Assembly (NCBI RefSeq): GCF_007280555.1
Contig: NZ_VKDB01000001.1
Coordinates: 248,001 to 312,000 of the forward strand
DNA: 64,000 nt
Origin: Deinococcus detaillensis
GTDB taxonomy: Bacteria; Deinococcota; Deinococci; Deinococcales; Deinococcaceae
Direction: 5' to 3'
Below, in pieces: positions 58,579 through 64,000 of this stretch; position 1 is the stretch's first letter; every line of letters begins with the position of its first letter. The notes below the pieces were generated by a model. That model saw nothing but the letters and a program-made list of their open reading frames with translations, was not told the origin of the DNA and ran no database searches. A program made the position numbers and the translations under genes.

Positions 58579-59003
58579 TGCTGCTTCCCAAGCGCACCAA
58601 ATACCGTAAGCAGATGCGTGGCCGTATGCGCGGTGAAGCCAAGGGCGGCGACTACGTCGCTTTCGGCGACTTCGGTCTGATCGCCATGGAACCGGCTTGG
58701 ATCAAGAGCAACCAGATCGAAGCCTGCCGCATCGTGATGAGCCGCCACTTCCGGCGCGGCGGGAAAATCTACATCCGTATTTTTCCTGACAAGCCCGTGA
58801 CCAAAAAGCCCGCTGAAACCCGGATGGGTAAAGGTAAAGGCGCTGTGGAGTTCTGGGTCAGCGTTGTCAAGCCGGGCCGCGTGATGTTTGAAGTTTCCGG
58901 CGTGACCGAAGAGCAGGCCAAAGAAGCCTTCCGTCTGGCTGGCCACAAGCTCCCTATTCAGACCAAGATGGTCAAGCGCGAGGTTTACGATGAAGCTCAG
59001 TGA
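58578..59003 (+). CDS. rplP: 50S ribosomal protein L16
   Basis: 141 residues from the second of two adjacent ATG codons (58578), matching the family start [24 protein letters not shown] stands 3-8 nt upstream. L16 organises the A-site tRNA region. Overlaps rpmC by 14 nt. Confidence 0.97.
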   Translation: MLLPKRTKYRKQMRGRMRGEAKGGDYVAFGDFGLIAMEPAWIKSNQIEACRIVMSRHFRRGGKIYIRIFPDKPVTKKPAETRMGKGKGAVEFWVSVVKPGRVMFEVSGVTEEQAKEAFRLAGHKLPIQTKMVKREVYDEAQ

Positions 59004-59208
59004 GTTGCGCCAAATTGACGCGGCGAACCTTCAAAAAGAAGTCGCTTCGCGCAAAGAAGAACTGATGAAGTTGCGTTTTCAGGGCGCGGTGGGCAACTTG
59101 GCCCATCCGCACCAGGTCAAGCAGCTTCGTAAGGAAGTCGCGCAGTTGCTCACCCTTCAAAGCGAGCGTCAGCGCCAAGCTGAACCCAGCCAGGACGGTG
59201 ACAAGTAA
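58990..59208 (+). CDS. rpmC: 50S ribosomal protein L29
   Basis: 72 residues, [25 protein letters not shown] with the helical hairpin of L29. The start overlaps the end of rplP. L29 lies at the exit site beside L23. Confidence 0.96.
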   Translation: MKLSELRQIDAANLQKEVASRKEELMKLRFQGAVGNLAHPHQVKQLRKEVAQLLTLQSERQRQAEPSQDGDK

Positions 59209-59209
59209 G

Positions 59210-59497
59210 ATGGCCAGAAAGACCCTTCAAGGCGTGATTGTGAGCGATAAAGCCGACAAGACGGTAAGCGTCAAAGTCGAGCGCCGCTTCGCCCACCCGC
59301 TGTACGGCAAGATCGTGACCCGCAGCCACAAGTACGCGGCCCACGACGAAAACAACGAATTTAAAACCGGCGACCGCGTGGAGATTTTGGCGGTGCGTCC
59401 GATCAGCAAGTCCAAAACTTGGAAAGTCACCCAGTTGCTCGAGCGCCCACGCGGCATCGAGACCACTGCGGTGGAAACTGAAGGCGGTCAAGCATGA
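59210..59497 (+). CDS. rpsQ: 30S ribosomal protein S17
   Basis: 95 residues from the ATG at 59210, beginning [20 protein letters not shown]; a longer frame from 59198 is not favoured. S17 is a primary 16S rRNA binder with an OB fold. Confidence 0.97.
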   Translation: MARKTLQGVIVSDKADKTVSVKVERRFAHPLYGKIVTRSHKYAAHDENNEFKTGDRVEILAVRPISKSKTWKVTQLLERPRGIETTAVETEGGQA

Positions 59498-59898
59498 TCA
59501 TGCCCCAGTCTCGTCTCGACGTGGCCGACAACAGCGGTGCGCGCGAGATCATGTGTATCCGGGTGCTCAACTCCGGCGTCGGCAGTAAAGGCCTGACCAC
59601 TGGTGGCGGCGGTAACAAGCGCTACGCCCACGTCGGTGACATCATCGTCGCTTCGGTCAAAGACGCTGCCCCTCGCGGCACCGTCAAGAGCGGCGACGTG
59701 GTCAAGGCCGTGATCGTCCGCACCAGCTTCGCCATCAAGCGGGCTGACGGCTCGGTTATCCGCTTTGACAAGAACGCTGCCGTGATCATCAACAATCAGG
59801 GCGAGCCTCGCGGCACCCGCGTCTTCGGGCCGGTGGCCCGTGAGCTGCGCGACCGCCGCTTCATGAAAATCATCTCGCTGGCCCCGGAGGTGCTGTAA
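59494..59898 (+). CDS. rplN: 50S ribosomal protein L14
   Basis: 134 residues, beginning [20 protein letters not shown], about 12 residues longer in the middle than the 122-residue form. The C-terminal segment [26 protein letters not shown] is standard. L14 forms an intersubunit bridge. Overlaps rpsQ by 4 nt. Confidence 0.98.
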   Translation: MIMPQSRLDVADNSGAREIMCIRVLNSGVGSKGLTTGGGGNKRYAHVGDIIVASVKDAAPRGTVKSGDVVKAVIVRTSFAIKRADGSVIRFDKNAAVIINNQGEPRGTRVFGPVARELRDRRFMKIISLAPEVL

Positions 59899-60260
59899 TG
59901 CCTCAAGGAAAAATCAGCGCTCCCAAACCGGGCAAGCACCACAGCAACAAGCTTCACGTCAAGAAGGGCGACAACGTGATTGTCAACCGTGGCAAGCACA
60001 AGGGCCAAACCGGCACCGTACTGTTTGCCAGCCCCGAAGACCAAAAAGTCGTGGTGGAAGGCGTCAACCTCGTCAAGAAGCACGTCAAGCCCAACCCCGG
60101 CAGTACCTCGGGCGGCATTGAGGAGCGCGAAGGCGCGATGCACGCTTCCAAAGTGCAGCTTGTCGATCCCGAAACGGGCAAGGCCACTCGCATCCGCAAA
60201 ACCATCGTGGACGGCAAGAAAGTCCGCGTGGGCGCTCAGAGCGGCAAAACCATCGATTAA
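59898..60260 (+). CDS. rplX: 50S ribosomal protein L24
   Basis: 120 residues with the KOW motif [20 protein letters not shown]. The C-terminal half includes KASK-type L24 features ([18 protein letters not shown]). L24 starts 50S assembly. Stop and start of rplN/rplX overlap by 1 nt (TAATG). Confidence 0.97.
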   Translation: MPQGKISAPKPGKHHSNKLHVKKGDNVIVNRGKHKGQTGTVLFASPEDQKVVVEGVNLVKKHVKPNPGSTSGGIEEREGAMHASKVQLVDPETGKATRIRKTIVDGKKVRVGAQSGKTID

Positions 60261-60321
60261 GTTCTGGGGCGCGTCTTAAGGCGCGTCCTGGGCGTTATTC
60301 CCGCCCAAAGAAGGAAGACAT

Positions 60322-60861
60322 ATGCAGCAGCTCAAGCAAAAATACAATGACGAAGTGCGCCCCGCACTCGTCCAGCAGTTTGGTTACAGCTCAGTGATGG
60401 CCGCGCCGCGCATCGAGAAGATCGTGGTCAACGAGGGTCTGGGTTCCGCTAAGGAAGACAGCAAGGCGATTGACAAGGCCGCAAAAGAACTTGGTCTGAT
60501 CACTCTTCAAAAGCCGATCATCACCAAAGCCAAAAAGAGCATCTCGAACTTCAAGCTGCGTCAGGGCATGCCAGTCGGCATCAAAGTGACGTTGCGCGGT
60601 GACCGGATGTACGTCTTCTTGGAAAAGCTGGTTAACATCGGCTTGCCACGTATCCGTGATTTCCGTGGCGTTAACCCCAACTCCTTTGATGGACGCGGCA
60701 ATTACAACCTCGGTATCAAAGAGCAGCTGATCTTCCCTGAGATCACCTACGAGATGGTCGACAAGACGCGTGGCATGGACATCACCATCGTAACCACCGC
60801 CAAGAACGACGAAGAGGGCCGGGCGCTGCTTGCGGGCATGGGCCTTCCTTTCCGCAAGTAA
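60322..60861 (+). CDS. rplE: 50S ribosomal protein L5
   Basis: 179 residues, with [23 protein letters not shown] and [26 protein letters not shown]5 binds 5S rRNA and the P-site tRNA. GAAGGAAGA lies before the ATG. It is followed by a 110-nt spacer with an internal promoter. Confidence 0.98.
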   Translation: MQQLKQKYNDEVRPALVQQFGYSSVMAAPRIEKIVVNEGLGSAKEDSKAIDKAAKELGLITLQKPIITKAKKSISNFKLRQGMPVGIKVTLRGDRMYVFLEKLVNIGLPRIRDFRGVNPNSFDGRGNYNLGIKEQLIFPEITYEMVDKTRGMDITIVTTAKNDEEGRALLAGMGLPFRK

Positions 60862-60867
60862 CTGCGT

Positions 60868-60910
60868 TATAATTTCGAGTTGCGCGTGACGTCAAAAGCG
60901 TTTCACGCGC
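60868..60910 (+). promoter_or_regulatory. Internal promoter and hairpin before rpsN
   Basis: TATAAT at 60868-60873 is a perfect -10, with a weak -35 (TTCCTT) 17 nt upstream inside the end of rplE. GCGCGTGA (60882-60889) pairs with TCACGCGC (60903-60910) just downstream, in the new leader. Confidence 0.5.
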
Positions 60911-60971
60911 ATGCTTGTTGAAGCTGCCGTATTCAAAATGCGGTGACTAAGCAAGCCAAGGAGAAGGAAGC

Positions 60972-61241
60972 ATGGCGAAAACGAGTAAAATCGTCAAGCA
61001 GAAGCAGCGCGAGAAAGTCGTGGCCAAGTACGCTGAACAGCGTCACGCCATGAAAGAAGCGGGCGACTACTACGGCCTTTCGCAACTCCCCCGCGACGCC
61101 AGCCCTACCCGGCTGCACAACCGTTGCGAGTTCACGGGCCGTCCCCGTGGTTTCATCCGCTTTTTTGGCGTCAGCCGCATCGTGCTGCGCGAAATGGCCA
61201 GCCGTGGGGAACTCCCCGGCGTCCGCAAAGCGAGCTGGTAA
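60972..61241 (+). CDS. rpsN: 30S ribosomal protein S14, zinc-free long form
   Basis: 89 residues. The long C-minus type: no CxxC-x(n)-CxxC zinc ribbon, only one Cys ([13 protein letters not shown]). The C-terminal [26 protein letters not shown] is S14. The gene has unusual surroundings: 110 nt with a TATAAT before it and 186 nt rich in hairpins after it, while most other genes in the cluster touch each other. This suggests an exchanged or separately controlled gene. Confidence 0.96.
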   Translation: MAKTSKIVKQKQREKVVAKYAEQRHAMKEAGDYYGLSQLPRDASPTRLHNRCEFTGRPRGFIRFFGVSRIVLREMASRGELPGVRKASW

Positions 61242-61427
61242 ACACCTTTCTTGGATACGAACCGCAACTTTTTTGCGGTGATCGTCTGAGCAAGCGTCAA
61301 TTCCCAAGAAGAGAATGCCGCCGAATCTTTTTTTAGGCGGTTCTCAGTGGGTCAAATCTTGCACCGAGCCAACACTGGCTCTTTGCCGAAGTCCGGGGAA
61401 CAATTTACTTTTGTTCTCGGAGGAATA
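61242..61427 (+). other. Hairpin-rich spacer between rpsN and rpsH
   Basis: Several stems in 186 nt: ACCGCAA/TTGCGGT (61261-61279), GAGAA-CCGCC with GGCGG-TTCTC (61311-61345) around a T-run, GAGCCA-ACAC-TGGCTC and GAACAA with TTGTTC just before the GGAGGAA of rpsH. They may act as partial terminators or as a ribosomal-protein binding site. Confidence 0.5.
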
Positions 61428-61829
61428 ATGCTGAGTGATCCCATCGCCGATATGCTCACGCGCATTCGCAACGCGACGCGCACCTACAAAGAAACCGTGG
61501 ATGTTCCGGCTTCTAAATTCAAAGAGCAACTCGCTCAACTGCTGGTCAAAGAAGGCTTCGTGGCGTCCGCCGAGCGGGTACGTGACGAGGGCATGAAATT
61601 TGACGTGCTGCGCCTGACGCTGCGCTACGGCAACAAAAGAGAGCAAGTCATCAAGCACATCGAGCGCATCAGCCGTCCGGGCCGCCGCGCTTATGTCAGC
61701 CACGACAACCTGCCCCGCATCCAGCGCGGTCTGGGCGTGGCTATCGTGTCGACCAGCAAAGGTTTGCTGGCTGACCGTGACGCACGCAAAGAGGGCGTGG
61801 GCGGCGAAGTCGTCTGCGTCCTCTGGTAA
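61428..61829 (+). CDS. rpsH: 30S ribosomal protein S8
   Basis: 133 residues from the ATG at 61428, where GGAGGAA lies 2-8 nt upstream; the frame open to 61347 is not used. MLSDPIADMLTRIRNATRTYKETV and SRPGRRAYVSHDNLPRIQRGLGVAIVSTSKGL are conserved. S8 binds 16S rRNA and in E. coli represses the spc operon, which makes the structured leader before it worth noting. Confidence 0.97.
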   Translation: MLSDPIADMLTRIRNATRTYKETVDVPASKFKEQLAQLLVKEGFVASAERVRDEGMKFDVLRLTLRYGNKREQVIKHIERISRPGRRAYVSHDNLPRIQRGLGVAIVSTSKGLLADRDARKEGVGGEVVCVLW

Positions 61830-61838
61830 GGAGGCGCT

Positions 61839-62396
61839 ATGTCCCGAATCGGTAAACAACCCATTGCTGTGCCGAGTGGCGTAACCGCCAGTATCGTTGA
61901 CGGCGTATTCAAGACCAAAGGCCCCAAAGGCGAACTGACCGTTCCCTTTAACACCGCTTTGACCGTCAAGCAGGAAGGTGACCAGATCGTGGTTACCCGC
62001 CCCGATGACCGCCAAGACCACCGCTCCTTGCACGGCCTGACCCGCACCTTGGTCGCCAACGCCGTCAAGGGTGTCTCGGACGGCTTCATAATCAACTTAG
62101 AGCTGCGCGGCGTCGGCTACCGCGCCAAGCTGACCGGCAAGAACCTCGAAATGTCGGTCGGCTACAGCCACCCCGTCATCATCGAGCCGCCAGCGGGCGT
62201 CACCTTCACGGTGCCGGAACCCACCAAAATCGACGTGTCGGGCATCGACAAGCAGCTCGTCGGTCAAGTCGCCGCCAACGTTCGCAAAGCCCGCAAGCCC
62301 GACGCCTATCACGGCAAGGGTGTGCGCTTCCTCGGTCAAAAAATTGCCCTCAAGGCCGGTAAAGCCGGTGCGACGGGCGGGAAGGGTAAGAAATGA
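61839..62396 (+). CDS. rplF: 50S ribosomal protein L6
   Basis: 185 residues, [21 protein letters not shown] at the start and [24 protein letters not shown] near the end, where the family motif binds 23S rRNA near the sarcin-ricin loop. Follows rpsH by 9 nt with AAGGAGG. Confidence 0.98.
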   Translation: MSRIGKQPIAVPSGVTASIVDGVFKTKGPKGELTVPFNTALTVKQEGDQIVVTRPDDRQDHRSLHGLTRTLVANAVKGVSDGFIINLELRGVGYRAKLTGKNLEMSVGYSHPVIIEPPAGVTFTVPEPTKIDVSGIDKQLVGQVAANVRKARKPDAYHGKGVRFLGQKIALKAGKAGATGGKGKK

Positions 62397-62740
62397 GTAC
62401 TGCCAACCAGACCAATACGCGCCGCAAGCTGCGTAACCGCAGCAAAGTCCGCGCCGCCGCCGCGCCGGAGCGCCCACGCCTGAGCGTTTACCGCTCGAGC
62501 AAGTACATCTACGCCCAACTGATTGACGATGTCACCGGCACCACCATCGCGCAGGCCGGGGGCAAGGCAGTCAAGGAAGGCAACAAAACCGAGTCTGCCG
62601 CCGCTGTCGGCAAGGCACTGGCCGCTGCCGCCACCGAAAAGGGCGTCAAAGCGGTTGTGTTTGACCGTGGTCAGTACCGCTACCACGGACGCGTGAAGGC
62701 GCTCGCAGATGCGGCGCGGGAGGGTGGCCTTGACTTTTAA
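62393..62740 (+). CDS. rplR: 50S ribosomal protein L18
   Basis: 115 residues, [34 protein letters not shown]18 binds 5S rRNA. The gene overlaps rplF by 4 nt, and its end overlaps the probable start of rpsE by 11 nt. Confidence 0.97.
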   Translation: MSTANQTNTRRKLRNRSKVRAAAAPERPRLSVYRSSKYIYAQLIDDVTGTTIAQAGGKAVKEGNKTESAAAVGKALAAAATEKGVKAVVFDRGQYRYHGRVKALADAAREGGLDF

Positions 62741-63326
62741 CCGACGAAACGACCGCAACAACAGCGAGAACAGCGAGTTCGAAGAAAAGCTGATCAACGT
62801 CAACCGCACCGCCAAGACCTATCAGGGTGGACGGCGCTTCCGCTTCGCCGCGCTCGTCATCTTGGGCGACCGCAATGGCCGCGTCGGCATGGGCATTGGC
62901 AAAGCCAAAGAAGTGCCGGTTGCTATCGAGAAAGCCAAATCGGTGGCCCGCAAGAACATGATCACCGTGCCGGTCGAAAACGGCACCATTCCCCACGAAA
63001 TCGTGGGCGTGTCGACCAGCAGCCGCGTGCTGCTCAAGCCCGCCAGCGCGGGTACCGGCGTGATCGCGGGCACCGTGCCGCGCAGCATTGCTGAGCTGGC
63101 CGGCATCACCAACCTGCTGAGCAAAGAAATCGGCAGCCGCAACCAAATCAACGTGGCTTACGCCGTGTTCGACGGCTTCAAAAACCTTCGGACGGCCAAG
63201 CAAGTGCGTGCCCTGCGCGGCGTCGACACGAGCCGCAGCACCGAACAGAGTCCCAAAGAACAGAGTCCCGCTGCTCAGTCCGCCGCGACGCAGGCTGGCG
63301 AGGCGGAGGCTGGAGGGAGCTTGTGA
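62730..63326 (+). CDS. rpsE: 30S ribosomal protein S5
   Basis: 198 residues from the TTG at 62730, behind GGGAGGGTGGCC; an ATG at 62709 adds seven residues but lies further inside rplR and lacks a ribosome-binding site. The [28 protein letters not shown] motif and the loop [17 protein letters not shown] are S5. S5 acts in decoding fidelity. The C-terminal tail is Gln/Ser/Ala-rich and longer than in E. coli. Confidence 0.95.
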   Translation: MTFNRRNDRNNSENSEFEEKLINVNRTAKTYQGGRRFRFAALVILGDRNGRVGMGIGKAKEVPVAIEKAKSVARKNMITVPVENGTIPHEIVGVSTSSRVLLKPASAGTGVIAGTVPRSIAELAGITNLLSKEIGSRNQINVAYAVFDGFKNLRTAKQVRALRGVDTSRSTEQSPKEQSPAAQSAATQAGEAEAGGSL

Positions 63327-63508
63327 GCGATTCTACCACCATCAAAATTACCCTCAGGCGCAGCGTGATCGGGCGTCCTCAGTCGCAAGTGGACACCGTC
63401 CGTGCGCTGGGCCTGCGCAAAATTGGCGACAGCCGTGAAGTCTCCAACGCGCCCGCCATTCGCGGCATGGTCAGAACCGTGCAGCATCTGCTGGAAGTGG
63501 AATCATGA
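63323..63508 (+). CDS. rpmD: 50S ribosomal protein L30
   Basis: 61 residues from a GTG overlapping rpsE by 4 nt. [29 protein letters not shown] is the L30 signature. Overlaps rplO by 4 nt. Confidence 0.96.
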   Translation: MSDSTTIKITLRRSVIGRPQSQVDTVRALGLRKIGDSREVSNAPAIRGMVRTVQHLLEVES

Positions 63509-63975
63509 AACTGAGTGACCTGTTCCCCACGCCCGGTTCGCGCAAAACCCGTAAACGGGTCGGACGCGGCCCCGGCGGCACCGATAAGACCGCCGGACGC
63601 GGTCACAAAGGCCAGAAATCGCGCTCCGGCGCGGGCAAAGGCCAGTTCTTCGAAGGTGGCCGCTCGACCCTGATCAGCCGCCTGCCCAAGCGCGGTTTTA
63701 ACAACGTCGGCACCACGTACGAAGTCGTCAACCTTGCCCAGCTCGATCGCTTGGAAGGTGACAGCTTTGACCGTGCTGGCTTGGAAGCTGCCGGACTGGT
63801 TCGCCGGAAAGGCAACCCCGTCAAGCTGCTGGCACGCGGTACGGTCAGCCGGGCGCTGACCCTGCACGTGGACGCCGCCAGCGAGAGCGCCGTCAAGGCT
63901 ATTGAAGCGGCGGGCGGCACAGTCGTTTTGCCCGCTCCTAAAGCCCCTGACGCTGCCGAGCAGAAGACCCGCTAA
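63505..63975 (+). CDS. rplO: 50S ribosomal protein L15
   Basis: 156 residues, [23 protein letters not shown] at the start with the Gly/Arg-rich N-terminal extension ([12 protein letters not shown]) of L15 and a globular C-terminal half. Its stop overlaps the secY start by 1 nt. Confidence 0.97.
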   Translation: MKLSDLFPTPGSRKTRKRVGRGPGGTDKTAGRGHKGQKSRSGAGKGQFFEGGRSTLISRLPKRGFNNVGTTYEVVNLAQLDRLEGDSFDRAGLEAAGLVRRKGNPVKLLARGTVSRALTLHVDAASESAVKAIEAAGGTVVLPAPKAPDAAEQKTR

Positions 63976-64000
63976 TGCTGAAAGCCTTCCGCGACGCCTT
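63975..64000 (+). CDS. secY: SecY translocase subunit, first codons only
   Basis: The ATG at 63975 overlaps the rplO stop (TAATG) and opens MLKAFRDA before the window ends, which matches the usual Deinococcus-Thermus SecY beginning and its usual place after rplO. Only eight complete codons are present, so the call relies on gene order. Confidence 0.75.

Noticed and set aside
62709..63326. Longer rpsE from ATG 62709
   Set aside because: It lies inside rplR without a ribosome-binding site, while GGAGGG precedes the TTG at 62730.

Overview
The window is GC-rich bacterial chromosome and looks like a Deinococcus. The evidence is a Deinococcus-type str/S10/spc ribosomal cluster, a carotenoid-type cytochrome P450 overlapping a CrtI/CrtD-family desaturase, a Dps with a long lysine-rich N-terminal tail, a YfiT-like (bacillithiol-transferase family) domain, many start codons placed 6 nt after a TANNNT hexamer (leaderless-type promoters), and one promoter carrying a 17-bp TTACG-N7-CGTAA palindrome that resembles the radiation/desiccation response motif bound by DdrO. 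No rRNA, tRNA, CRISPR array or intact insertion sequence was seen.

Layout. 1-4.9 kb: partial aldo/keto reductase, a membrane diguanylate cyclase, a FtsB/DivIC-like protein, ftsH and a DUF4384 lipoprotein. 4.9-6.6 kb: a MazG-YfiT fusion and a methyltransferase. 6.6-13.9 kb: an envelope-stress-like module with a Spy-like secreted protein, a MacAB-like ABC efflux operon and a divergent OmpR-type response regulator with its histidine kinase. 13.9-16.3 kb: a degenerate Nudix protein, a GH3 beta-N-acetylhexosaminidase and a small lipoprotein. 16.5-19.1 kb: P450 plus carotenoid desaturase. 19.4-21.1 kb: a second diguanylate cyclase. 21.1-25.3 kb: the class Ib ribonucleotide reductase operon nrdI-nrdE-nrdF-nrdH-like behind a promoter with NrdR-box-like sites. 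25.4-27.3 kb: a WYL regulator divergent from a DinB protein that is followed by a broken DUF3224 gene. 27.4-34.7 kb: Na+/H+ antiporter, an alpha/beta hydrolase without its nucleophile, a solute-binding protein, ychF, a subtilase and a DUF2227 membrane protein. 35-41.3 kb: small hypotheticals, metallo-hydrolase, Dps, GlcG-like protein and acyl-CoA ligase. 41.5-44.2 kb: comEA-comEC DNA uptake genes. 44.2-49 kb: GNAT protein, GMC oxidoreductase, an unknown gene behind the RDRM-like operator, a 2H phosphoesterase and an epimerase sharing a 16-bp bidirectional promoter. 49.2-64 kb: rpsL-rpsG-fusA-(membrane protein)-tuf-rpsJ through rplO and the start of secY.

Three observations stand out. A family of about 130-bp palindromic TA-flanked elements (three copies) sits exactly on the stop codons of three genes. 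The unknown gene at 46834-47376 has a candidate DdrO operator between its -35 and -10 elements, which would place it in the DNA-damage regulon. rpsL can only start at its conserved N-terminus if a CTG codon is used. Functional calls come from reading the translated sequences by eye; no database search was run.
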